A stretch of DNA of 30,979 nucleotides from positions 1 through 30,979 of IMG/VR virus record IMGVR_UViG_3300047274_000195; one strand, given 5' to 3'. Of this stretch, positions 5,964 through 13,153 are shown piece after piece (positions within the stretch are counted from its first letter, which is position 1; each line of letters begins with the position of its first letter). This stretch comes from a virus. Position numbers and translations under genes: made by a program. The notes beneath the pieces were generated by a model. The model was not told the DNA's origin. It was given only the letters and a program-made list of their open reading frames with translations, and made no database searches.

Positions 5964-8738
5964 TTACACCTGAACTGCTTTGTATACACATTGACGAACC
6001 TTGAATGTTGTATCGTCTAGGCTCTCTTTTACGAACGTTATTTGAGGTATGGACACTATCCTAAAAGTACCAAAGTCTGTAGGTCCTGTGACGGATACAC
6101 CATCCCACGCATCCTTTACCAGAACTGTGTCTCCTAGCCATACAACGTTAAGTTTGGATAATCCTGTATTGACACGAGTAATACCACTCATTGTTGGGTA
6201 TTGCGTTGCTCCCGGACCACTTACAGCAGACAAGTAAAATCCTGACGGTGTGGGGCTTTTTACATAGTAGGTAGTTCCAGCAGTAAAGTTACCTATGGTC
6301 TGCTTTAACGTGATTGGTTGGTTAGCAGTAAAGGTGTTAACCGCAAGTATCCACGGCGCACGAACATTAGCAGTACCGTAAGAGTTTGGCGTTATAGCAG
6401 CACCACCTAATGTAGCACTTACTTGAAAGGTAGATGCCGTCACGCCAGCTCTAATGTAATAAGATGTGCCAGCAACTATGTTTGTGCCTATGTTGGTGTC
6501 AAAGACTACCTCTTGGTTAGCATAGAAATTATTTATGCCGTTGATAGTTGGGTTAGTGCCATCCGCAACAGCAGCACTCTGACCATAGAATGTAGCCTTT
6601 ATTGGTGCAGGGTCCTCATACATCAAGAGGTCACTCTCAAACTCAATCAAGTGCCTTCCTGTTGCGATGCGTGACGCTACAACGTTAGCACTCTGATTGA
6701 CGCTAGTTTGGGTCGTAAGTGATGGTTCTACGAGTATGTAAGGTACTGGTCTTCCACGCCAGTTTGTAGGACGTGACGCAGGTGCTGTAGTTGGATCTTG
6801 TGATGCAGCGTCTATGTAGTACCCAGATATCAAGCTGTTCTTACTAGGATCCGCACCAATAACAACTACTTGATTTGCCTCTGGCTTTTCGTAGTATCTT
6901 TTGAGCGCACGGATAGTCTGCTTGCTCGCCTCTGTAACCGTAAGACCGCCAAATGTAGTAGCATCATAGTCTGATTGCCAGATGGTTGGTGTCTGCGGAG
7001 AGGTGTAGTAGGACGGGTCAATCAAGTAAAACTTATAACCACCAACAGGAATTAAATTAGGTGATGGTCTCCAACACATAATCCAGTTAGCAAGGTAAGT
7101 GTCCCTGAAGTTCTGCAGGATAGCACCGGGCGTGTCAGAACGCTTTGGCACTAGCGTGTATTCACCTCTAGGCATATCTGGATGCCAGTTAGTCCTAAAG
7201 GTGCTTGTGTGCATACCTTCAAAGTATGTGGCAGGGTTGTATCCCGCCATAGGCATGATGTTATAGAACACCTCATTGATAGTGTTGTAATCTAGTGGGA
7301 TGGCCTCTTGACATTGACCAAGGTTAAAGTCTAGGAAGCGGTCTTCACCAGTAAAGTTAAGGATTGCCCAGTTGAGGGAAGTTTGGTCTTTACCGGGTTC
7401 ATATACAATCTCTGGAGGAGAAAGCGTACCCCTGAAGATGTCAAACCATAGAGGAATACCAGCAACAAGGTAATCACTCTTTATCTGCACTGCTATCGGA
7501 CGGTCGCTTGTAACTAGAGGTTTTTGTATACCTAAATCCACAAGACGCTTATGACGGCAACTCATCTGCAAACCAGTACGACCGCTCTCATCTACACTCA
7601 TTGATAGGGTTGACACTGCGGACGTAATGTCGATATTGCCAGCGTACGTTTGTGAGTACGGAGGATCTACCCACGCATCAGCAGCAAATAATGTACTGTT
7701 TGTGCCTCCAGAAGCTCCAGAGAACGACACTTTAATGCGAGCTTGATTGTTTGTCCCGTTGGCTACAAAAGCACCTGTTCCTGCCACATCTACTACTGTT
7801 GCGCTTACAGATGGGAATGATGCACCTTGACCAAAGTACTCGTGATAATACTGAAAAAGAGGCCCTGTTCCCCAGTCCGTAGCCGTAGGTGCATAACGGA
7901 ACGTCTTCACCTGACTCATAATGTAGCCGTTTTGCTCAAAGTAACATCGGGCTACCTGTACGCTTGTTTTCCCTTGAGGAACTGTAATGCTGAACTTGCC
8001 AGAAGGACACGCAGGAAGGATTGGGTTTGTATCAGGATTGTTAGGATAGTCAAGGCCAGCAAACGTGTGGATAAAACAAGTACCAGCATCAGTCCATACA
8101 AGTAAATCTCTTCCACGAAGGGGAATTATCATTACATTGACGTATTTCTGGGCAGGGTTAAAAATACTTGTGTACGCTCTTTGGCTTGAGAAGTTGTTGC
8201 CTGATCGGTCGTATTCGTTTTCTAATACACCGTTCTTGAATACACTGACAGAGCCGTTCTCACGAAACTTTAACTGCACAGAAAAGTTATCTGGTGCTGT
8301 TCCCGCTGCACCAACGTTGTATCCAATAACAAGAAAAGGGTCATCCGTACTATCCTGCGTAGTGTTGCGGTAGTAGCGAACATACATAGGGCAGTTGCGT
8401 GGTAATGCTGTAGTGAGATTGATAGGGTTAGCGGTAGTACTCTTCATAGCAAGAGCCTTGTTACCAGCAGATTTATCTATGGCATACTGCTCCCACTTAC
8501 TAATGTCTGTGCCTGTAAAGTCAGACAGTCCAAAACGTGCGTAATTCCCTGTAAATGTAGTCTTCCACGCAGGTGTTATGGGTAGAGGCTTTAACATTAC
8601 ACTACTGCTACAAGGATCAATCCAGACGTTAGAACTCATCTTGTAGTCCCACGTCGATCCGTCAGCACCTACTGCAAACCTTCCCTTTAGAGGACGTGGC
8701 TCAACAGCATCCATCAAAATACGCATTTGTCCAGCCAT
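5964..8738 (-). CDS. Tail-tip hub / minor tail protein with lectin-like N-terminal half
   Basis: A 924-aa structural protein directly downstream of the tape measure, where distal-tail and hub proteins lie. Residues about 60-280 read as a jelly-roll, lectin-like domain (RENGSVSVFKNG and surrounding strands). The central part, about 400-700, contains a hub-like region (EGMHTSTFRTNWHPDMPRGEY; KQTIRALKRYYEKPEANQVVV), and the last 200 residues hold Thr/Gly-rich repeats built on FTANQPITL and YYVKSPTP-type strands. ATG 8738 has a GGGAG ribosome site. The assignment to the tail hub rests on gene order; no enzymatic motif is visible. Confidence 0.65.
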   Translation of the reverse strand: MAGQMRILMDAVEPRPLKGRFAVGADGSTWDYKMSSNVWIDPCSSSVMLKPLPITPAWKTTFTGNYARFGLSDFTGTDISKWEQYAIDKSAGNKALAMKSTTANPINLTTALPRNCPMYVRYYRNTTQDSTDDPFLVIGYNVGAAGTAPDNFSVQLKFRENGSVSVFKNGVLENEYDRSGNNFSSQRAYTSIFNPAQKYVNVMIIPLRGRDLLVWTDAGTCFIHTFAGLDYPNNPDTNPILPACPSGKFSITVPQGKTSVQVARCYFEQNGYIMSQVKTFRYAPTATDWGTGPLFQYYHEYFGQGASFPSVSATVVDVAGTGAFVANGTNNQARIKVSFSGASGGTNSTLFAADAWVDPPYSQTYAGNIDITSAVSTLSMSVDESGRTGLQMSCRHKRLVDLGIQKPLVTSDRPIAVQIKSDYLVAGIPLWFDIFRGTLSPPEIVYEPGKDQTSLNWAILNFTGEDRFLDFNLGQCQEAIPLDYNTINEVFYNIMPMAGYNPATYFEGMHTSTFRTNWHPDMPRGEYTLVPKRSDTPGAILQNFRDTYLANWIMCWRPSPNLIPVGGYKFYLIDPSYYTSPQTPTIWQSDYDATTFGGLTVTEASKQTIRALKRYYEKPEANQVVVIGADPSKNSLISGYYIDAASQDPTTAPASRPTNWRGRPVPYILVEPSLTTQTSVNQSANVVASRIATGRHLIEFESDLLMYEDPAPIKATFYGQSAAVADGTNPTINGINNFYANQEVVFDTNIGTNIVAGTSYYIRAGVTASTFQVSATLGGAAITPNSYGTANVRAPWILAVNTFTANQPITLKQTIGNFTAGTTYYVKSPTPSGFYLSAVSGPGATQYPTMSGITRVNTGLSKLNVVWLGDTVLVKDAWDGVSVTGPTDFGTFRIVSIPQITFVKESLDDTTFKVRQCVYKAVQV

Positions 8739-8749
8739 CGTATTACTCC

Positions 8750-10810
8750 CTAGAACCTAACCCTGTTGATAGGAGAACCCTGTATAGCAAAGTTCATGTT
8801 TCCATAAACGAGATCCTTGATACCTCTAATTACTTGCGTGTCTGGTCTGATTGGAGAGCGGAGTGTTATTTCAGAGCGGTTCTTGAGTCCCATCCCTGCT
8901 ATCTCCGCACCAGTTACACCAAGGGCTGCAATCTCACCACCACCGATAGTTTGACGGCGCAAATCAAGTAATTCAGCACTCTTGCGGGTGTTGTTCTCAA
9001 TCTTCTCAAGAGTACGCTTTGCTTTATCTTTATTTTCTTTATCATCAGCACCACCGCCACCAAACGGAAGGATGCCACCGAACGGGTCAGTTAGACGCTT
9101 CTTATTGCTTGGTGTTCTTGTCTTTGCTTGCTTATCCATCTCTTCCAGATACCTCTTTGCAGTATCAGGAATGTTAGACGTAGCACCAAGACCGGAGCCT
9201 GTAGGGTCGGCAAGTCCACCCAAGAAGCGGAAGATGGTCATAGAGCGGGAGCCAACACGCTGTAAACCGCCAATGACGTTCTGTTGTGTAGATACGTTAT
9301 TCCACTCTTTGATAGCAGCTCCAAGTTGTCTCGGCACAGATGTAGCGAACGCCATCGTGTACGCAATCATCTGCTTGATTGCTTCAGTAAGGTCTTTTAC
9401 AGTGCCAGTAAACGCTTCCATAGGAGCCAACAGGTCTCGTGCTACAGCCTCTGCGAAACGACTACCCTCTATCTGCTTTAGTACAGTTGCAAGTGCGCCC
9501 TCAAAAGGACCAAGTCCCTTATTGATAGCGTCTCCGAAAGATATCTGTATCTGGTCAAGGCTGTCCTGAATGTTAGCACGGGTACTCTCGGTCGTGTTAG
9601 CCATCAACTGTGTAACCTTCTTGTACTTCTCGTTGATGATAGCCTCCATCTCAACCATAACCTTTTCAGTGCTTGAGATGAGTTCCGAGCCTTTAAACTT
9701 AACGCCACGATCCTTGAGCATAGCCTTGGTAATACCCATCTGGTTAAGCACTTGAATGTCTGGCATTTGACCACCAGCAAGTTGACCAAAGGCATTACCG
9801 TACATTGATAGTTGTTCTGGTCCCGCACCGAATGCATTACCTAACTTACCAATCAAGGGAAGAACACGCTCTACATTCAAGCCGTAGGAAAGAACCTGTG
9901 CGCTCATCTGTTCCATCTGACGGGTAGTAAACTTTGATGGACCTGCGACCTCACGGGCAAGTCCTAATACTTGGTCAACAGATGAACCTTGCTTATTTAG
10001 ACCACCAAGTCTTGCTCGTAATGACTCACGCTCAACAGATGCCTTTGATGCTTCTCTGGCATAGTTTATTAGTGCAGATGTAGCAGTAGCCAAAGCACCA
10101 GCGAGACCTACAGCCGCATTTTGTGCCAACCCAAACGCTCCAGCAAGAGGCTTTGTTGTAAGGTTTCCGCTACCTTCCTGATAACCGATAAGTGCGTTGT
10201 AAGTCTTTGCTCTTAACGATGCTCCACCGGGGAAGTTGTTTGACGTTGCATAAACATACCGCTGTCTAACATTGTCAAGGGCAGTTCTGAAACCAACCCT
10301 CTTACCCCTAACTACTTCAAACTCTCCTTCTGGACCAAATGCAACTTCAGAAGCACCACGAGCAAAGGGGTTCATCGGCCATATTGTCCGTCTTTGCTCA
10401 TAAATGCTGTTGACCATAGCACTTGTCATACCTCTTGGAGGTGCTACCGTTGCCCTACCGCCTCTTGAACTATAAAGTGCGTTTGCTACCTGTTTATTGG
10501 TAAGTATCTGGGCAATCTGCGTAAAGCCATCTAAAGCAGCATTTAGGGGCTTATTCATACGCTCCAGCTCTTTGGTAACCTCACGCAATGCTGATGCTGT
10601 ACCTGCCATAGGATTAGCAGATGAACCAGAAGTTTGACCCACCTGCCCACGGAGTAAGCGTGACTGTTGAGCATTGAAACTACGCATAGAACGAGCTGCT
10701 TGCGTTTCAATACGCTTTAGTTGCGCCTCTATGTCAGCAAGGTCTTTCTTGACTTTTGCTGTGTCATCGGAGCGTATTTTTAGTACAAGTTCTGCGAGTG
10801 TTTGTGCCAT
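8750..10810 (-). CDS. Tape measure protein
   Basis: A 686-aa tape measure that sets tail length and lies in the tail lumen. It opens with a coiled coil (KVKKDLADIEAQLKRIETQ) and carries the tape-measure N-terminal domain at about 255-380, with typical wording LSYGLNVERVLPLIGKLG and GGQMPDIQVLNQMGITKAM. A membrane-active stretch near residues 215-250 (AAVGLAGALATATSALI) could insert in the host membrane. By the usual rule of roughly 0.15 nm per residue, the tail would be about 100 nm. It follows the chaperone pair (10820-11388), the conserved order in siphoviruses. Confidence 0.9.
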   Translation of the reverse strand: MAQTLAELVLKIRSDDTAKVKKDLADIEAQLKRIETQAARSMRSFNAQQSRLLRGQVGQTSGSSANPMAGTASALREVTKELERMNKPLNAALDGFTQIAQILTNKQVANALYSSRGGRATVAPPRGMTSAMVNSIYEQRRTIWPMNPFARGASEVAFGPEGEFEVVRGKRVGFRTALDNVRQRYVYATSNNFPGGASLRAKTYNALIGYQEGSGNLTTKPLAGAFGLAQNAAVGLAGALATATSALINYAREASKASVERESLRARLGGLNKQGSSVDQVLGLAREVAGPSKFTTRQMEQMSAQVLSYGLNVERVLPLIGKLGNAFGAGPEQLSMYGNAFGQLAGGQMPDIQVLNQMGITKAMLKDRGVKFKGSELISSTEKVMVEMEAIINEKYKKVTQLMANTTESTRANIQDSLDQIQISFGDAINKGLGPFEGALATVLKQIEGSRFAEAVARDLLAPMEAFTGTVKDLTEAIKQMIAYTMAFATSVPRQLGAAIKEWNNVSTQQNVIGGLQRVGSRSMTIFRFLGGLADPTGSGLGATSNIPDTAKRYLEEMDKQAKTRTPSNKKRLTDPFGGILPFGGGGADDKENKDKAKRTLEKIENNTRKSAELLDLRRQTIGGGEIAALGVTGAEIAGMGLKNRSEITLRSPIRPDTQVIRGIKDLVYGNMNFAIQGSPINRVRF

Positions 10811-10819
10811 AACCGTATC

Positions 10820-10996
10820 CTATATCACCCTTCCGGCGAGAGACTTTATTAGAGCCTCCCACCGTGCGTTCTCAACCTTCTCTGCTTCACGACCAGCCCA
10901 TATAACATCTGCCATCATAGAGGGCGAGTATTCAGTTAACTCTGACGGGTGTTTACCGAGTTTAGTAACGGAATGATAGAGAAACTCTCCCGTCAT
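10820..10996 (-). CDS. Tail assembly chaperone, second (T-like) ORF in the -1 frame
   Basis: A 58-codon ORF (MTGEFLYHSVTKLGKHPSEL to KSLAGRVI) whose ATG overlaps the stop of the upstream chaperone (ATGA at 10993-10996) and which ends 10 nt before the tape measure start. It lies in the -1 frame relative to the upstream ORF and stays open back to the slippery heptamer at 11008-11014. It can therefore be made as the C-terminal part of a frameshift fusion of about 189 aa, as lambda gpGT is. Its size, position and helical content fit the second half of tail assembly chaperones, which hold the tape measure before tube assembly. Coupled reinitiation at the ATGA is the alternative way it could be translated. 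Confidence 0.82.
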   Translation of the reverse strand: MTGEFLYHSVTKLGKHPSELTEYSPSMMADVIWAGREAEKVENARWEALIKSLAGRVI

Positions 10997-11388
10997 TCCG
11001 TAGAGTCGTTTTTTGCTTCTTCTACCTTCTCATCTGGGTCCGACACATCAAACGCTTCAAAGAACGATGACAGGATGTGGAAGAACACCTCTTTATGGTT
11101 CCGTGCGATGTCCCCGATAGCCCTAACTGGTTCTGCTTCTTCCTCACCATCATCTGGTACATAGCAACGTGCCATAAGGTTGACTTGATACGTCATTGGC
11201 GCAGGAAACTCTGGAAACATCATCTGTATCTCTTTAAGGTTAGATGCATCCGGAAACAACTCGCTTGCTCTGGGTTCTTTGAAAATAAGACGGGTTTTGG
11301 GGTCACCTGTCCACTTCTCCAACGACACAACAAGGTTAGGTCTGCGGGTCATTTTTAGACCCTCAAGTGCTTTAAGTCCGATAGCCAT
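10993..11388 (-). CDS. Tail assembly chaperone, first (G-like) ORF
   Basis: A 131-aa protein (MAIGLKALEGLKMTRRPNL) with AAGGAG ribosome site, located between the tail tube and tape measure genes. The acidic, helical C-terminus (SSFFEAFDVSDPDEKVEEA) and position match the G-type tail assembly chaperone that coats the tape measure and helps recruit tube subunits. The codons AAA AAC for residues 126-127 form a slippery site. Most ribosomes should stop at TGA after residue 131, and a minority should shift to -1 and add RLYG plus the 58 residues of the next ORF. Confidence 0.82.
   Translation of the reverse strand: MAIGLKALEGLKMTRRPNLVVSLEKWTGDPKTRLIFKEPRASELFPDASNLKEIQMMFPEFPAPMTYQVNLMARCYVPDDGEEEAEPVRAIGDIARNHKEVFFHILSSFFEAFDVSDPDEKVEEAKNDSTE
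11008..11014 (-). other. Programmed -1 frameshift site A_AAA_AAC
   Basis: On the minus strand the heptamer A AAA AAC is in exactly the X_XXY_YYZ phase relative to the chaperone frame (GCA AAA AAC GAC). Slipping back one base gives CGA CTC TAC GGA ATG ACG, which runs into the 58-codon ORF at 10820-10996. This is the arrangement of the lambda G/GT genes. I did not identify a downstream pseudoknot. Confidence 0.85.
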
Positions 11389-11410
11389 AGGTTTGCTCCT
11401 TACATAGACA

Positions 11411-11458
11411 AAAAGGGTGTGGCGGTATGTACCAAAAAAAGATACATGCCACCCACCC
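11411..11458 (-). terminator. Terminator-like hairpin after the tail tube gene
   Basis: Imperfect arms 11415-11431 and 11443-11458 (GGGTG with CACCC at the base, ATGTA with TACAT at the top) surround a T-rich loop. In the leftward direction the stem is followed by TTTTTGT. Located between the tail tube gene and the chaperones, it would reduce transcription into the tape measure, matching the need for much more tube protein. Confidence 0.6.
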
Positions 11459-11473
11459 TAGATAACGACGAAA

Positions 11474-11920
11474 TTATGCGTAGATGCTAGTGAAGCCCCA
11501 CGCTCCAAGAGCGATAGAAACGGATTCAGTCTGTACCTCTCCGGGTGTCATTGACAAAGTACAGTCAGTGACAAGACCGTTGTATGTTTTGATACCACCG
11601 GCAGTGGAACCGAGAGTTACTTTTACCTTGCACAACCAGCCGACTTTGCCTTGAAAGATTGGACCAAGGGTTTTATCAACCCAGACATCCATATCAAGGG
11701 AACCGGCTTTGCGGGTTTCAAATACCTCATTAGTACCACTACAGATGGTAGACAAGTCAACAGTTGAGGATTGGATGGACACCCTCAAGCTTCTGGCTTG
11801 GCATTCATAGTTAGGGTCAGCAGCTGTTGGGTCAGGTGGCACAGGGGTAGCACCGCTTTGAGCGGTAGTTCCGAATGACACTTCAACCAGTACATCTTTT
11901 ACGAGTAACGGTGTGGGCAT
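11474..11920 (-). CDS. Major tail tube protein
   Basis: A 148-aa protein with AAGGAAG ribosome site. Features typical of siphoviral tail tube subunits are the small beta-rich fold (VDLSTICSGTNEVFETRKAG; LDMDVWVDKTLGPIFQGK) and the C-terminal strand pattern ending in GAWGFTSIYA. The tail terminator gene lies upstream and the chaperone pair with frameshift site downstream, so gene order supports the call. A terminator hairpin follows directly, as expected for the most abundant tail protein. Confidence 0.8.
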   Translation of the reverse strand: MPTPLLVKDVLVEVSFGTTAQSGATPVPPDPTAADPNYECQARSLRVSIQSSTVDLSTICSGTNEVFETRKAGSLDMDVWVDKTLGPIFQGKVGWLCKVKVTLGSTAGGIKTYNGLVTDCTLSMTPGEVQTESVSIALGAWGFTSIYA

Positions 11921-11937
11921 ATTTCAAACACTTCCTT

Positions 11938-12414
11938 TTAGAATGTAACTGTGAACCCATAAATTATAGTCAGACCATAATCTATGTGACCATCAGTTCC
12001 GACAATGATTGGCTGTTCCGTGTCCAACCGTAGGGAAGCGAAATCCAGCCCATCCAATGAGACTTTCTGACCATCCAGTAGAACGGTTATCCTGTCTGCG
12101 ATGGATTGTACCCTTGAGTAGGATATTGAACCTGATTGCTCATACCATACAGTAACACGATAAGAGGGATAAGAGACGTGCGTCCCGCCACATAATGCAT
12201 TACCAAGAGGCTCCCAACTTCCAGTGCGAGAGAACACGATGTACGGCAATACAGGCTCTTTACCGCTTACAGGGTCAACAGTAGGGGCCATCTCTCCATA
12301 CACGCCTAGTTGGAACCCCGGTGCTTTACTGCCAGCAAGAAGTGACTTTAGCGTAGCATCACCAGATAAGGTCTGAAAGATGTACTTTGCTACTGTTAGT
12401 GTTTCAAAACTCAT
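11938..12414 (-). CDS. Tail terminator / tail completion protein
   Basis: A 158-aa protein of the type that caps the growing tail tube and joins it to the head (lambda gpU / DUF3168-like). It begins with a helix (LTVAKYIFQTLSGDATLKSL), has the central strand LPYIVFSRTGSW, a helix SRVQSIADRITVLLDG and final strands DYGLTIIYGFTVTF, the usual order in this family. It overlaps the gp10-like gene by 4 nt and precedes the tail tube gene. Confidence 0.75.
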   Translation of the reverse strand: MSFETLTVAKYIFQTLSGDATLKSLLAGSKAPGFQLGVYGEMAPTVDPVSGKEPVLPYIVFSRTGSWEPLGNALCGGTHVSYPSYRVTVWYEQSGSISYSRVQSIADRITVLLDGQKVSLDGLDFASLRLDTEQPIIVGTDGHIDYGLTIIYGFTVTF

Positions 12415-12794
12415 TGCCAGTTATCCTTCAGTTTCTTATTAACCCTCTTCTTCAACTCATTGATCGCTGGGGCTACAAAGGGGCGTGGTCGCATCTTACT
12501 AGTACCGTACTCTAATGCTCCTGCATATGGGCTGTTTATGAGCATTTCAGACGATCCTGTGCCAGTTTTTCTACTAGAGATACTTTTACTCAAGTCCCCA
12601 CTATCAGTCTTTGGTGCTTGACCCGGAGAGGATGCACGATGTAAGCGGTTGTCATTCTCATAGACCTTACCAGTGCCAGAGCCAGTATTTAACTCCTTCT
12701 TGATAATTCCCTCAAGTTCCTTTGCTGCGCCCTCACCTAAAGCTGTCAAAATGTCCAGTTTTCCGATGATTTGAGGCACATATGACTTCAGCAT
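12411..12794 (-). CDS. HK97 gp10-like head-tail joining protein
   Basis: A 127-aa protein with the signature of the HK97 gp10 family: the loop HRASSPGQAPKTDSGDLSKS, then SPYAGALEYGTSKMRPRPF and a C-terminal helix. Proteins of this family sit at the neck between head-completion proteins and tail terminator. It overlaps both neighbours by 1-4 nt. In most related phages the head closure protein is encoded directly before it; here about 5.6 kb of other genes lie between. Confidence 0.85.
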   Translation of the reverse strand: MLKSYVPQIIGKLDILTALGEGAAKELEGIIKKELNTGSGTGKVYENDNRLHRASSPGQAPKTDSGDLSKSISSRKTGTGSSEMLINSPYAGALEYGTSKMRPRPFVAPAINELKKRVNKKLKDNWQ

Positions 12795-13150
12795 TACAAA
12801 GCCTCTACTTCAACACGATAAGGGCCAAAAATGCGTGTTATTCCACCTACTTGCTCAAGAATCACATAGTAGTTGTATAGACCGCTAACCCAAGTGTAAC
12901 CAGAGAAGGACACGATACCTAGTGCTGTTTGCGCTTTGGTTGTTGTTGACCCTGTAGTTGCTACCACGGCCCCAGTATTAGCATTGTAGATGGCAGACGC
13001 TACAGTGCCAGATGTTATGTCATATGGTGTCCCGTTGCGATCCGTAATCTGAAAATACATAACGTCTGATGTTCCAGTAATAAGCGTGATGCTAGGCATG
13101 TCAGCACCAAACTCTACTAGTGGTAGTGGTCTAATTTTATTATCTAACAT
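12794..13150 (-). CDS. Small Ig-like structural protein
   Basis: A 118-aa all-beta protein. The pattern SDVMYFQITDRNGTPYDITS, then SGLYNYYVILEQVGG and GPYRVEVEAL resembles the N-terminal domain of BppU-type baseplate upper proteins and other phage Ig-like modules that anchor fibres. It overlaps the gp10-like gene by one base and lies next to the 719-aa fibre protein, so a connector for that fibre is the likely role. This is inference. Confidence 0.6.
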   Translation of the reverse strand: MLDNKIRPLPLVEFGADMPSITLITGTSDVMYFQITDRNGTPYDITSGTVASAIYNANTGAVVATTGSTTTKAQTALGIVSFSGYTWVSGLYNYYVILEQVGGITRIFGPYRVEVEAL

Positions 13151-13153
13151 CTC

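Noticed and set aside
8982-9569. 195-residue open frame on the + strand
   Set aside because: It lies opposite the tape measure gene, has no ribosome site and reads as low-complexity Ser/Arg sequence; it mirrors codon bias of the real gene.
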